Numbered from the stretch's first letter, positions 36,992 through 46,217 are shown. The stretch: DNA of 64,000 bases from Micromonospora sediminicola (GCF_900089585.1 NZ_FLRH01000003.1:3238501-3302500); one strand, 5' to 3'. Notes: generated by a model not told the origin, from the letters alone. A program made the numbers and translations.

Positions 36992-37618
36992 TCACCAGGG
37001 CAGCCAGGGGTGGCCGGTCGGCGCGTGCCCGGCGGCGGCCAGCACCCCCGCCGACGCCGGGCCGAGGCCCAGCCGCAGGGCGTCGCGCAGGTCGGCCACC
37101 GTGTCGACGTCGCGACGCAGGCCGGGCACCGACAGCGACCCGGTCAGGTCGGCCGTCCCGGCCGTCGCGTGCCGGGCCCGCGAGCCCGGCCCGTACGCCG
37201 GCCGCAGTCGTCGGCCGCTGCGCGCGGTGAGCAGCGTGGTGCCCGTGCCGGGGGCGTCGGCCAGCACCGCCGCCTCGTGCGCCGACGCGGCGGCCAGCGC
37301 GTCCGCCAGCTCCGCCGGCCGGGCGGCCGGCAGGTCCCCGGAGAGCACCGCCACCGGCCCGGCGATGCGCGCCGCGGCCGCCCGGACCGCCGCGGACAGC
37401 CCGCCACCGGGGTCCGGCAGCACGGGTACGCCCCAACCTCGGGCCACCGGCTCGCCGCTGACCAGGCACACCCGCGCCACCGCAGCGGCGGTGGCGAGCA
37501 CGTCGACCAGCATCGCCTCGGCGACCGCGCGGCGCAGCCCGACCGGCAGGGCCAACCGGCTCTTCGCCCGGTCGAGCCGCTTCACCGGCACCAGCACCGT
37601 CCACTCCGGCGGCGTCAC
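36992..37618 (-). CDS. cofC: phosphoenolpyruvate/2-phospholactate guanylyltransferase of F420 biosynthesis
   Basis: 208 residues. CofC/FbiD landmarks: TVLVPVKRLDRAKSRLA, VLSGDLPAARPAELADAL, DAPGTGTTLLTA and the RHATAGT segment. It makes the guanylated donor that CofD/FbiA attaches to Fo. GTG start overlaps the stop of the F420-dependent dehydrogenase gene (GTGA). A housekeeping copy probably exists elsewhere, as no other F420 biosynthesis gene is here; this would be a supplementary copy raising F420 supply for the cluster. Confidence 0.88.
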   Translation of the reverse strand: MTPPEWTVLVPVKRLDRAKSRLALPVGLRRAVAEAMLVDVLATAAAVARVCLVSGEPVARGWGVPVLPDPGGGLSAAVRAAAARIAGPVAVLSGDLPAARPAELADALAAASAHEAAVLADAPGTGTTLLTARSGRRLRPAYGPGSRARHATAGTADLTGSLSVPGLRRDVDTVADLRDALRLGLGPASAGVLAAAGHAPTGHPWLPW

Positions 37619-38619
37619 CGCGGGTCCGGGTCGGCGAGCAGCGGCAGGACCTTGGTGCTGTAGAGACTGAGGAACTGGGCCTGGTCCGGGCCGGGGGCGT
37701 GGAACACCAGGTGCCGGAAGCCCAGGTCGAGGTACTCCTGCACGCGGGCCGCGTGCTCGGCCGGGTCGGCGGAGACGATCCAGCGGCTGGCCGCCCGGGC
37801 CAACGGCAGCGCGTCGGAGCGGCGCTGCATCTCGATCGGGTCGTCCACCCCGGTCTTCTCCTCCGGCGTCAGCGCCAGCGCCGCCCAGTGGGCGGTGTCC
37901 CGCAGCGCGCGGTCCGGATCGGTGTCGAAGGAGACCTTCACCTCGATGGTGAGGTCGAGCGCGTCGGGGTCCCGCCCGGCGCCGGTGGCGCCCTCGGCCA
38001 CCGCCGGGAGCAGCCGGTCGGCGTACAGGTCCCGGCCCTTGCCGCTGGTGCAGATGAAGCCGTCGCCGAGCCGCCCGGCGAGCCGGGCCGCCACCGGGCC
38101 GCCGCCGGCGACGTAGAGCGGCACCGGCTGCTCCGGCCGGTCGTAGACGGTGGCCCGGTCGGTGCGGTAGAACCGGCCGGCGAAGTCGACCCGGTCCTCG
38201 CGCCACAGCCGGCGGATCAGCTCGACCGCCTCGGTCAGCCGGGCCAGTCGCTGCGCCGGCGGCGGCCACGGGGCGCCCAGCGGCGCCTCGTTGAGCGACT
38301 CGCCGGACCCGACGCCGAGCACCACCCGCCCGGGCGCCAGGCAGCCGAGGGTGGCGAAGGCCTGCGCGACCACCGCCGGGTGGTAGCGGAACGTCGGCGT
38401 GAGCACGCTGGTGCCCACGACGATCCGCCGGGTACGGGCGACCAGCGCCCCCAGCCAGGGCAGCGCGGCCGGGGCGTGACCGCCGTCGTGCCGCCACGGC
38501 TGGAGGTGGTCGCTGACGAAGACCGAGTCGAACCCGTGCTCCTCGGCCCGCACCGCGTACTCCAGCAGCTGCCGCGGGCCGAACTGCTCGGCGGAGGCCT
38601 TGTAGCCGAACCTGACCAT
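37615..38619 (-). CDS. F420-dependent glucose-6-phosphate dehydrogenase-like LLM oxidoreductase
   Basis: 334 residues, close to Fgd and the TIGR03557 group: GYKASAEQFGPRQLLEYAVRAEEHGFDSVFVSDHLQPW, RRIVVGTSVLTPTFRYHPAVVAQAFATLGCLAPGRVVLGVGSGESLNE. Fgd reduces F420 to F420H2 with glucose-6-phosphate; close relatives use other substrates. Coupled to cofC by overlap, which suggests the pair makes and reduces F420 for tailoring enzymes. A SARP box lies upstream. Confidence 0.85.
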   Translation of the reverse strand: MVRFGYKASAEQFGPRQLLEYAVRAEEHGFDSVFVSDHLQPWRHDGGHAPAALPWLGALVARTRRIVVGTSVLTPTFRYHPAVVAQAFATLGCLAPGRVVLGVGSGESLNEAPLGAPWPPPAQRLARLTEAVELIRRLWREDRVDFAGRFYRTDRATVYDRPEQPVPLYVAGGGPVAARLAGRLGDGFICTSGKGRDLYADRLLPAVAEGATGAGRDPDALDLTIEVKVSFDTDPDRALRDTAHWAALALTPEEKTGVDDPIEMQRRSDALPLARAASRWIVSADPAEHAARVQEYLDLGFRHLVFHAPGPDQAQFLSLYSTKVLPLLADPDPR

Positions 38620-38674
38620 CTGCCACCCCTGTCTGTCGGTGGCTCGACGATCTCCGGTGCGGTTCGGGGCGGCC

Positions 38675-38692
38675 TCGAACCGCGGTCGAGAC
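38675..38692. promoter_or_regulatory. SARP box between F420 genes and LuxR gene
   Basis: TCGAACC (38675) and TCGAGAC (38686), 11 bp apart, in the 146-bp divergent spacer. Confidence 0.6.
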
Positions 38693-38765
38693 CGGGCGGT
38701 GTTGGAAGGTGATCAGTGTCCACTTGCCGACCGGCCGCGCGTGCGCCGGCTCCTATGGTCCGCTC

Positions 38766-39530
38766 GTGACGCTTTCCACCACCGCCGCGGACCGGGCGTG
38801 GGTCCGCGAGGTGGCGACCGGGATCGGCGCGCTGCGGGGGCGCGCGCTCGTCGACACCGTGCTCGCCGCCCTGGCCCACCGCCTGCGCAGCGAGCTGTCC
38901 ACCTACGCGGAACTGGACCTGGCCACGCTGCGCCTGCCCGACCTCGCCGCGGACCGGCCGGTCGACCGCACGCTGGTGCGGCGGATGCACCACCAGCTCA
39001 CCGACCATCCGCTGTTCGCGCCGACCGTACGCCGGTCGCACCCGTACCCGGCGGGGCCGCTCCAGGTCACCGACGTGCTGTCGGAGCGGCAGTGGCGGCG
39101 GCACGCGCTCTACCGCGAGGTGTTGGCGCCGCGGGGCATCGGCGCGCACACGGTCGCCCTGGTGGTCGGCCCGACGCCGGTGTTGAGCTGGTACCAGTTC
39201 AACCGGGACCGGGTCTTCGACGCGCGTGAGATGGACCTGCTCGCCCGGTTGCAGCCGGCGCTGATCGCCGTGCACCGGTGCGTGCGGCTGCCCGGCGGGC
39301 CGGTGCCGCCCGGCGGCGCCGGCCTGACCGGGCGGGAGGTCGAGGTGCTGCGCGGCATCGCCGACGGCCTGACCGTGCCGGCCACCGCGCGCCGTCTCGG
39401 CCTGGCCGCCGGCACCGTGCGCAAGCACCTGGAGAACGTGCACCGCAAGCTGGGCACCTCCGGGCCGGTCGCCACCGTCATGCGGGCGGTGGCGCTCGGC
39501 ATCCTGGAGGTGCCCGGCCCGCGCGCCTAG
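38766..39530 (+). CDS. LuxR-family transcriptional regulator
   Basis: About 254 residues. The C-terminal helix-turn-helix is clear: LTGREVEVLRGIADGLTVPATARRLGLAAGTVRKHLENVHRKLG. The N-terminal ~190 residues are an uncharacterised sensory domain. The GTG at 38766 is used because a -10-like TATGGT lies 14 bases upstream, suggesting a nearly leaderless message; an upstream GTG at 38709 is possible. It marks the right edge of the polyketide cluster. Its stop shares a CTAG with the convergent gene. Confidence 0.82.
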   Translation: MTLSTTAADRAWVREVATGIGALRGRALVDTVLAALAHRLRSELSTYAELDLATLRLPDLAADRPVDRTLVRRMHHQLTDHPLFAPTVRRSHPYPAGPLQVTDVLSERQWRRHALYREVLAPRGIGAHTVALVVGPTPVLSWYQFNRDRVFDAREMDLLARLQPALIAVHRCVRLPGGPVPPGGAGLTGREVEVLRGIADGLTVPATARRLGLAAGTVRKHLENVHRKLGTSGPVATVMRAVALGILEVPGPRA

Positions 39531-40054
39531 ATGGTGGCGCAGGGCAGCGGCGCGTTGCGGCAGGCCTGGATCAGCGAGGCCACCTCGACCTGACCGATCC
39601 GCCGGTCGGCCAGCACCACGTCCACCACGAACGCGGTGTCGGTGACCGGCAGGTCCACCACCACGTCCGCCTCCTTGGCCCGGGGGGTGTCGTGGGCCTT
39701 CTCCTTGTTGCCGTAGACCCGCGTGGCCAGCGGGTCGTCCAGCCACAGCGTGTCCAGCACGGCCCCGCCGGAGTCCCGGACCACGAGCTGGAACGGCCCG
39801 CCCGTGCCGCGCAACGACGAGGCGAACCCGCTGTCGATCTCCAGCAGGTTCGGCGTGGCGGCGCGCGCCGACACGCGTAGCCCGAGCCGCAGGTGGGTGC
39901 CGGTGGTCGGGTTCGCCGGGTCGACGGTCGGCGCCGGCACCACCGGCGCCGCGCCGGCCGCGGTGGTCCCGGTCCGGGTGGCCACCGCGGCGGCGCCCAG
40001 GAACGGCACCGTGAGCGCCGCCGCGAGGAGCATCCGGATCCGTCGGTTCAGCAT
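39527..40054 (-). CDS. secreted protein of unknown function
   Basis: 175 residues with a signal peptide (RRIRMLLAAALTVPFLGAAAVA). The mature part begins with a Pro/Thr-rich linker and has a compact domain ending in QACRNAPLPCATI, with two cysteines. Its start overlaps the end of the large secreted protein gene by seven bases, so both are made together. No family recognised. Confidence 0.7.
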   Translation of the reverse strand: MLNRRIRMLLAAALTVPFLGAAAVATRTGTTAAGAAPVVPAPTVDPANPTTGTHLRLGLRVSARAATPNLLEIDSGFASSLRGTGGPFQLVVRDSGGAVLDTLWLDDPLATRVYGNKEKAHDTPRAKEADVVVDLPVTDTAFVVDVVLADRRIGQVEVASLIQACRNAPLPCATI

Positions 40055-42282
40055 TGCCCTCTCCCGCATCGTGCGAAGGTCGCCTCGGCGGCCCGGATGT
40101 CGTCGGCCCGCTCGACCGAGTTGTCGATCATGACGTCGGCCATCGGCCCGTCGCTGCGCCACCAACCGGTCGGGCTCACCCCGTCGGTGATCTCGTTGCA
40201 GGTGCGTGCGTCCGACCCGCCGCGCTGGCAGGCCGACAGCGAGGGGTAGGTGTTGCGCCCGTCGCCGTAGGAGTAGCCGCCGTCGCAGCAGTACTCGTCG
40301 CCCTCGTGGTAGGCGCTGTGGTGCAGTTCGTGCCAGCCCACGATCGGCGAGTCGGCGCTGAACACCGCGCCGGAGGCGTTGTCCCGGCAGTTGACGGTGT
40401 GCAGCACGCCGTTGGTCTCGGCGAAACTGACCGGGCTGAACGGCCCGCGCCGGCACAGCGCGTCGCCGTCCGGGCTGACCGTCACCTCGACCGGCACGTT
40501 CTGCACCCAGATGCCCACCTGGGACCAGTGCGTGCCGATCGAGCTGGGGAACACCCGCGAGCGGATCCCCAGCAGCTGCCACGCGTTGTCGTCGACGGCG
40601 TTGCCGAACTGCCGCGCGCCGTCCAGGGTGGACGTGTCGTAGCCGGTGCCGGGCGCGTACGCCACGTCGATGGTCTGGTTGAGCGGCCGGGTGTTCACCC
40701 GCCCGTCCGCGCCCACCACCGCCGGCACGCTGGCCCGCCACAGCGGCACCAGGGTGACCTCGGGGCCCTGCGACGGGTCCGGCGGGTTCAGGTCGGTGAT
40801 CCGCCAGTCCGCGGTCGCGGTGCGCATCTCCGGCACCCCGTCCGCCTCGCTGGCGGTGACGCGGTACGCGACCGCCTCCCCGGCGAGGATGTCCGACGGG
40901 ATCACCGCCTGGCACTCGGTCGCCTGCACGCAGGTCTTGACCACCCGGGGCGCCAGGGTGACCGGACGCCCGATCCAGCCGGCCGGGCTCATCTCGACGG
41001 TGATCCGGGCCGCCGGTCGCGCGGTGTGGTCGGCGGCGACCACCTTGGCCCGGATCGACGTGCCCGGCACGGCCTGCGGGTTGACCGCCGGTACGCCCGG
41101 CTCGGCCAGCGCGTACACCTCCAGGCCCGGCGGCGGGTCGCTGACCGGCACGACCCGCGAGGTGGCCGGGAACGCGCGGCCGTCGTCGGCGGTGCCCTCC
41201 AGCGTGAACGTGTAGCTGCCGGGGGTGGCCCAGGAGCCGTCGGCGTGCCGGCCGTTCCAGGAGAACGAGAGCGGGCCGGCGGCGCGGCGCTGGTCGGCGG
41301 TGCGGTACACCTCGGTGGCGCCGCGCAGCACCCGCATCCGGAACGTCCCGGCCGCCGAGGCGACCGCACCGACCACGATCGGGCCGCTGCGGTACTGCCA
41401 GTTCGTGGCCGGCTGGCTGGTCATGCCGGTGAAGGCCAGGCCCACCCGCTGGATCACCCGCGCCTGGGTGGTGCGCGCCGACGCGCCGTCGACGGGGTCG
41501 GCGACGGTGATCGTGTATCCGCCGACCGCCGCGTACGACCCGTCGGACCAGCGACCGTCCCAGGTGACGTTGAAGACGCTGCCGTAGAACGGCGCCTCGA
41601 ACAGCACGAACGACGCCCCGGTCGCCTGCGCGGTGACGGTGAACCGCAGCGCGGAGGGCACCGACAGGGTGCCGCTCACGGTCAGGATCTCGCCCAGTCG
41701 CGGGTCGAACTCGCGGGGTGTGCCGCCGGGCGGCGGCGACGAGATGGCGATGGCGGTGGGCCGGGGTGACACCGACACCGTGAAGATCGCCCGGGAGGGG
41801 CCGCCGCTGGTGGTCCACCGGGACGTGCCGGACCGGCCGCCGAGCAGGTTCGTCGTCGCCCAGTCCTTGGCCGTACCGGCGTTGAGGTCGGCCTGGTCCC
41901 GGCTGCCTCCCTCGGTGGAGTCGTCCTCCCACAGCTCGAAGTTGACCCGGAAGTTGCCGGTCACCGAGCGCCCGGCGCAGACCGTGCTCGGGGTGACGAT
42001 GTCCGTCCCGCCGGCCGCCGGCAGCGCCATCTCGCACCGCAGCTGCTGGCCGTCGTCCTGGGTGATGATCGCGACGCCGAAGAGTTCCGGGGTGTCGCAC
42101 ACGACCAGCCAGACCCGGTCCAGGCACTCGGTGGTGTGCATCTCGTCGACGGTCACCGTCACCGTCGAGCCGTAGCTCGCCGCGGCCGGCGTGGCCGGCA
42201 GCGCGGTGGTGGCGGCGGCGCCGACCACCATGGCCAGCGCCGCCGCCAGGAACGGCCGCAGCCGTTGACGTATCCGTTTCAC
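40048..42282 (-). CDS. large secreted multidomain protein with HExxH zinc-peptidase motif
   Basis: 744 residues. Signal peptide at the N-terminus (FLAAALAMVVGAAATTALPATPAAA). The middle has FlgD-Ig-like repeats (FNVTWDGRWSDGSYAAVGGYTITV; LSFSWNGRHADGSWATPGSYTFTL) found in extracellular enzymes. The C-terminal ~250 residues contain GWHELHHSAYHEGDEYCCDGGY: HELHH fits the HExxH zinc motif, with His or Glu a few residues later as a possible third ligand, plus several cysteines. I read it as a secreted metallopeptidase of no family I can name. GTG start with GAGGGGGGAA upstream. Confidence 0.7.
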   Translation of the reverse strand: MKRIRQRLRPFLAAALAMVVGAAATTALPATPAAASYGSTVTVTVDEMHTTECLDRVWLVVCDTPELFGVAIITQDDGQQLRCEMALPAAGGTDIVTPSTVCAGRSVTGNFRVNFELWEDDSTEGGSRDQADLNAGTAKDWATTNLLGGRSGTSRWTTSGGPSRAIFTVSVSPRPTAIAISSPPPGGTPREFDPRLGEILTVSGTLSVPSALRFTVTAQATGASFVLFEAPFYGSVFNVTWDGRWSDGSYAAVGGYTITVADPVDGASARTTQARVIQRVGLAFTGMTSQPATNWQYRSGPIVVGAVASAAGTFRMRVLRGATEVYRTADQRRAAGPLSFSWNGRHADGSWATPGSYTFTLEGTADDGRAFPATSRVVPVSDPPPGLEVYALAEPGVPAVNPQAVPGTSIRAKVVAADHTARPAARITVEMSPAGWIGRPVTLAPRVVKTCVQATECQAVIPSDILAGEAVAYRVTASEADGVPEMRTATADWRITDLNPPDPSQGPEVTLVPLWRASVPAVVGADGRVNTRPLNQTIDVAYAPGTGYDTSTLDGARQFGNAVDDNAWQLLGIRSRVFPSSIGTHWSQVGIWVQNVPVEVTVSPDGDALCRRGPFSPVSFAETNGVLHTVNCRDNASGAVFSADSPIVGWHELHHSAYHEGDEYCCDGGYSYGDGRNTYPSLSACQRGGSDARTCNEITDGVSPTGWWRSDGPMADVMIDNSVERADDIRAAEATFARCGRGQC

Positions 42283-42443
42283 GCGCGTTCCCCCCTCGTC
42301 CGCCGACGCCCGCCCTGGGTTCGGCGATGACAACGTCGCGGATCGGGGAGGCAGGGGCGATACGCGCATGCGCGTACCGGGAATGTCGTCGACGGGACTG
42401 CGGACCCGCCCCGGCCGTCCCGGCGCGGGGCGGGCCCACCGTG

Positions 42444-43463
42444 CTAGAAGTCGTCGTCGAAGGTGACGCCGCCGGTGACACCGACCTGGTACGCCGACAC
42501 CCGCCGCTCGAAGAAGTTCGACAGCTCCTGCACGTCCTGGAGCTCCATGAACGCGAACGGGTTGCGGCTGCCGTACATCGGCGCGATGCCGAGGCTGGCC
42601 AGGCGCCGGTCGGCCACGTGCTGGAGGTACTCGCGCATGTCGGCCGGCGACATCCCGGACACGCCCTGCTCCAGCAGGTCCTCGGCGAACTGCGCCTCGC
42701 ACTCCACCGCCTCGGCGAGCATCTCCCGAACCTGCCGCTCCATCTCCTCGTCGAACAGGTCCGGCTCCTCGGCGCGCACGGTGTCCACCACGTCGAAGGC
42801 GAACGCCATGTGCATGGACTCGTCCCGGAACACCCAGTTGGTGCCGGAGGCCAGCCCGTTGAGCAGGCCCCGGGACCGCAGGAAGTAGACGTAGGCGAAC
42901 GCGCCGTAGAAGAACAGCCCCTCGATGCACGCGGCGAAGCAGATCAGGTTGAGCAGGAACGCCCGCCGGTCCGCCCGCGTCCGTAGCTCCCGCAGCTCGT
43001 GGATCGAGTCGATCCACCGGAAGCAGAACTCGGCCTTGCGGGCGATCGACGGGATGTTCTCCACCGCCGCGAACGCGGCGAACCGCTCCGTCTCGTCCGG
43101 CACGTACGTGTCCAGCAGGTTGAGGTAGAACTGGACGTGCACCGCCTCCTCGAACAGCTGCCGGGACAGGTAGAGCCGGCCCTCGGGGGAGTTGACGTGC
43201 TGGTAGAGGTTGAGCACCAGGTTGTTGGCGACGATGGTGTCGCCGGTGGCGAAGAAGGCCACCAGCCGCGACACCAGGTGCCGTTCGGCCGGGGACAGCG
43301 ACGCCAGGTCGGCCAGGTCGGCGTGCAGGTCCACCTCCTCGACCGTCCAGGTGTTGCGGATGGCGTCCTTGAACCGGTCGAAGAAGTGCGGGTAGCGCAT
43401 CGGGCGCAGGGTCAGGTCCATGCCGGGGTCGAGCAGCATGGGCCGGGTCTCGGTGGTGGTCAC
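42444..43463 (-). CDS. nrdB: class I ribonucleotide reductase small (radical) subunit
   Basis: 339 residues, ferritin-like R2. Diiron ligands are visible in EEAVHVQFY (Glu, His and the radical tyrosine at Y122-equivalent spacing), in RKAEFCFRW and in FRDESMHMAF. The flexible C-terminal tail ends GVTFDDDF for docking to the large subunit. GTG start overlaps the nrdA stop. It generates the tyrosyl radical needed by NrdA. Confidence 0.93.
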   Translation of the reverse strand: MTTTETRPMLLDPGMDLTLRPMRYPHFFDRFKDAIRNTWTVEEVDLHADLADLASLSPAERHLVSRLVAFFATGDTIVANNLVLNLYQHVNSPEGRLYLSRQLFEEAVHVQFYLNLLDTYVPDETERFAAFAAVENIPSIARKAEFCFRWIDSIHELRELRTRADRRAFLLNLICFAACIEGLFFYGAFAYVYFLRSRGLLNGLASGTNWVFRDESMHMAFAFDVVDTVRAEEPDLFDEEMERQVREMLAEAVECEAQFAEDLLEQGVSGMSPADMREYLQHVADRRLASLGIAPMYGSRNPFAFMELQDVQELSNFFERRVSAYQVGVTGGVTFDDDF

Positions 43464-45847
43464 TGGCAGGCCTCGCAGCTCTCGGGGTTCTCCAGGGAGC
43501 AGGCCAGCGCCTCGTCGTCGGCCACGACGAGCGGTGCGATCGCCGGGGTCACGGCGACGGTGGCCTGCTGGATCCGGGTGGCGGGACGGGACCGCAGGTA
43601 GTAGGTGGTCTTCAGCCCGGCCTTCCAGGCGTACAGGTACATCGAGGAGAGCTTGCCGATGGTCGGCGCGCTCAGGAACAGGTTCAGTGACTGGGACTGG
43701 TCGATCCAGGGCGCCCGGGCGGCGGCCAGGTCGATCAGCGCCCGCTGCGGCAGCTCCCACGCGGTGCGGAACAGCTCCCGCACCTCGGCGGGCAGCTCGG
43801 TGACGTCCTGCACCGAGCCCTCCGCGCGCTTGATCCGGTCCCGGATCTGCGGCGTCCACAGCCCACGCGCCTTCAGCTCCCGCACCAGGTACGTGTTGAC
43901 CTGGAGGAACTCCCCGGACATGGTCTCGCGCTTGAACAGGTTGGACACCTGCGGCTCGATGCACTCGTAGCAGCCGGCGATCGACGCGATGGTGGCGGTC
44001 GGCGCGATCGCCACCAGCAGTGAGTTGCGCAGGCCGTGCGCGGCGATCCGGGTCCGTAGCGCGGCCCAGCGCCCGACCTGGGTCGGCTCCGCGCCCCACA
44101 GGTCCGGGTGCAGGTCACCCTTCGCCGCCCGGGTCCGGTCGTACGCCGGGTGCGGGCCGAACCGTTCGGCCAGCCCGGCGGAGGTCTCCAGCGCGGTCAG
44201 GAAGATCTCCTCCTGCACCCGGGTGGACAGCTCCTTCGCCTCGGCCGAGTCGAACGGCAGGCGCAGCGCGAAGAACGCGTCCTGCAACCCCATCAGGCCC
44301 AGCCCGACCGGCCGCCAGCGCGGGTTCGACGCCGCCGCCTGCGCGGCCGGGTAGTAGTTGATGTCGATCACCCGGTCGAGGAACACCACCGCGGTGCGCA
44401 CCGTCGCGCGCAGCCGTTCCCAGTCCACCCCGTCGGCGGTGACGTGCGCGCCGAGGTTGACCGAGCCGAGGTTGCACACGGCGGTCTCGGCGTCGTCGTT
44501 GACCTCCAGGATCTCGGTGCACAGGTTGGACAGGTGCACGACGTTCCCCGGCTCGCCGGTCTGGTTGGACAGCCGGTTCGCGGCGTCCTTGAACGTCATC
44601 CACCCGTTGCCGGTCTGCGCGAGCGTGCGCATCATCCGCCCGTACAGGTCCCGGGCCCGGACCGTGCGGACCGCCTTCTTCTCGGCCGCCCGGTACGCGG
44701 CGTCGAACGCCTCGCCGTACAGGTCGGGCAGCTCCGGCGCGTCGGACGGGTCGATCAGCGACCACTCGCCGTCGGCCTCGACCCGGCGCATGAACTCGTC
44801 CGGGATCCAGTTGGCCAGGTTGAGGTTGTGCGTCCGGCGGGACTCCTCGCCGGTGTTGTCCCGCAGCTCCAGGAACTCCTCCACGTCCGGGTGCCACGGC
44901 TCGAGGTAGACGCAGGCCGCGCCCTTGCGCCGGCCGCCCTGGTTGACCGCCGCCACCCCGGCGTCGAGCGTCTTGAGGAACGGCACGATGCCGTTGGAGC
45001 GGCCGTTGGTGCCCCGGATCAGCGCGCCCCGGCCCCGCACCCGGGACCAGGAGATGCCGATGCCGCCGGAGAACTTCGACAGTTTCGCCACCTGGTGGTA
45101 ACGCTCGTAGATCGAGTCCAGCTCGTCGCGGGGGGAGTCGACCAGGAAGCACGAGGACATCTGGGTGTGCCGGGTGCCGGAGTTGAACAGCGTGGGGGAG
45201 CTGGGCAGGTAGGCCAGGCTGGACATCAGCCGGTAGAAGCCGATCGCCTCGCCCGGCGTCTCCGACAGGCCGCAGGCCACCCGCAGCAGCCAGTACTGCG
45301 GCGTCTCCACCACGAGCCGGGTCTCCGGGTGCCGCAGCAGGTAGCGGTCCGCCACCGTCCGCAGCCCGAAGTACTCGAACCGCAGGTCACCGGCCGGGTC
45401 CACGGCGTCGTCCAGCCTGTCGGCGTGGCGCGAGACGAACGCGGCGGTCCCGTCGCCGATCAGCCCCAGCCCGTGCCCGTACGCGATCGACTGGCTGAAG
45501 CTCGCCACCTGTTGCCCGCGTACCTCCTTGTCCACGAACGCGGCCAGCAGCCGGGCCGCCAGCCGGGAGTACTGCGGCTCCTCACCGATCAGCTCCGCCG
45601 CGGTCTGGATGGACAGCCGGTCCAGCTCGGCGGTGGTGGCGCCGTCGTACAACCCGCTGATCGTCTTCGTGGCCACCCGCAGCGGGTCCACCTCGTCCAG
45701 GTCGGCGACCCACCGCTCGACCGCCTTGACGATCTTGTTGACGTCGACCGGCTCGACGTCGCCGTCGCGCTTGCGGACCCGCATCACGGGCCGGCGCTGC
45801 TCCGGTCCGCCCACCTCGGACGGTGGACTCTCCTGCACGACCGTCAT
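43460..45847 (-). CDS. nrdA: class I ribonucleoside-diphosphate reductase large subunit
   Basis: 795 residues. An N-terminal ATP-cone (RVRKRDGDVEPVDVNKIVKAVERWV) gives allosteric activity control. The barrel carries NLCTEI (active-site Cys), the Cys of SSCFLVDS and the C-terminal redox tail ESCEACQ. Transcribed with nrdB behind a cobalamin riboswitch and NrdR-like boxes. This matches the class Ia operon of Streptomyces, which substitutes for the B12-dependent class II enzyme when B12 is scarce. Confidence 0.95.
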   Translation of the reverse strand: MTVVQESPPSEVGGPEQRRPVMRVRKRDGDVEPVDVNKIVKAVERWVADLDEVDPLRVATKTISGLYDGATTAELDRLSIQTAAELIGEEPQYSRLAARLLAAFVDKEVRGQQVASFSQSIAYGHGLGLIGDGTAAFVSRHADRLDDAVDPAGDLRFEYFGLRTVADRYLLRHPETRLVVETPQYWLLRVACGLSETPGEAIGFYRLMSSLAYLPSSPTLFNSGTRHTQMSSCFLVDSPRDELDSIYERYHQVAKLSKFSGGIGISWSRVRGRGALIRGTNGRSNGIVPFLKTLDAGVAAVNQGGRRKGAACVYLEPWHPDVEEFLELRDNTGEESRRTHNLNLANWIPDEFMRRVEADGEWSLIDPSDAPELPDLYGEAFDAAYRAAEKKAVRTVRARDLYGRMMRTLAQTGNGWMTFKDAANRLSNQTGEPGNVVHLSNLCTEILEVNDDAETAVCNLGSVNLGAHVTADGVDWERLRATVRTAVVFLDRVIDINYYPAAQAAASNPRWRPVGLGLMGLQDAFFALRLPFDSAEAKELSTRVQEEIFLTALETSAGLAERFGPHPAYDRTRAAKGDLHPDLWGAEPTQVGRWAALRTRIAAHGLRNSLLVAIAPTATIASIAGCYECIEPQVSNLFKRETMSGEFLQVNTYLVRELKARGLWTPQIRDRIKRAEGSVQDVTELPAEVRELFRTAWELPQRALIDLAAARAPWIDQSQSLNLFLSAPTIGKLSSMYLYAWKAGLKTTYYLRSRPATRIQQATVAVTPAIAPLVVADDEALACSLENPESCEACQ

Positions 45848-45983
45848 GACCTCTCCTCGCTGTCACCGATGGCCTCGGACGGCGGGAGGACGCCAACGGG
45901 CACGGCACAGGGCCGGCCCGGCTGCTGGCGTCGGTCGTCCCGCGCGACCTCCGACCGCCGCGCGCGGCAGCGCACGGCGCGCT

Positions 45984-46162
45984 GGCAGGTCTTCGGACTC
46001 GCGGGCTCGACACGGGGTCGCCTACTGGCCGTCGCTTCCCGGGCCGGGTGGCCCAGTGCTTCGTTGACGGCGGTCGTTCCCACTCACCGCTGCGGGGCAG
46101 TCCCGGATTTCCACCGGGTTCCCTCTTGCGACACCCGGCCGGGGCCGACCGGGTGAACCAGC
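45984..46162 (-). promoter_or_regulatory. cobalamin riboswitch upstream of nrdAB
   Basis: On the minus strand the element ends with GCGAGTCCGAAGACCTGCC, the conserved B12 box, preceded by GC-rich paired arms over ~180 bases (CCGGCCGGGTGTCGCAAGAGG region and GGGAAGCGACGGCC). It is about 137 bases upstream of the nrdA start. Binding of B12 should switch the operon off. It is nearly identical to the element at 48451-48627. Confidence 0.9.
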
Positions 46163-46170
46163 TGCGGTGA

Positions 46171-46217
46171 ACACCATATATGGCGGTGGCCTCCCGTAGG
46201 CAACACCACATGTCGCG
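46171..46217 (-). promoter_or_regulatory. paired NrdR-like boxes upstream of the riboswitch
   Basis: ACACCATATATGG (46171-46183) and ACACCACATGT (46203-46213) begin 32 bp apart, three helical turns. This fits the pair of acaCwATATaTwG-type boxes bound by NrdR in ribonucleotide reductase promoters. They lie just upstream of the riboswitch in the nrdAB reading direction. Confidence 0.6.

Noticed and set aside
45900..45983. Intrinsic terminator as the expression platform of riboswitch 1
   Set aside because: Several GC-rich pairings are possible but none is a clean stem like the one after riboswitch 2, so no specific hairpin is claimed.
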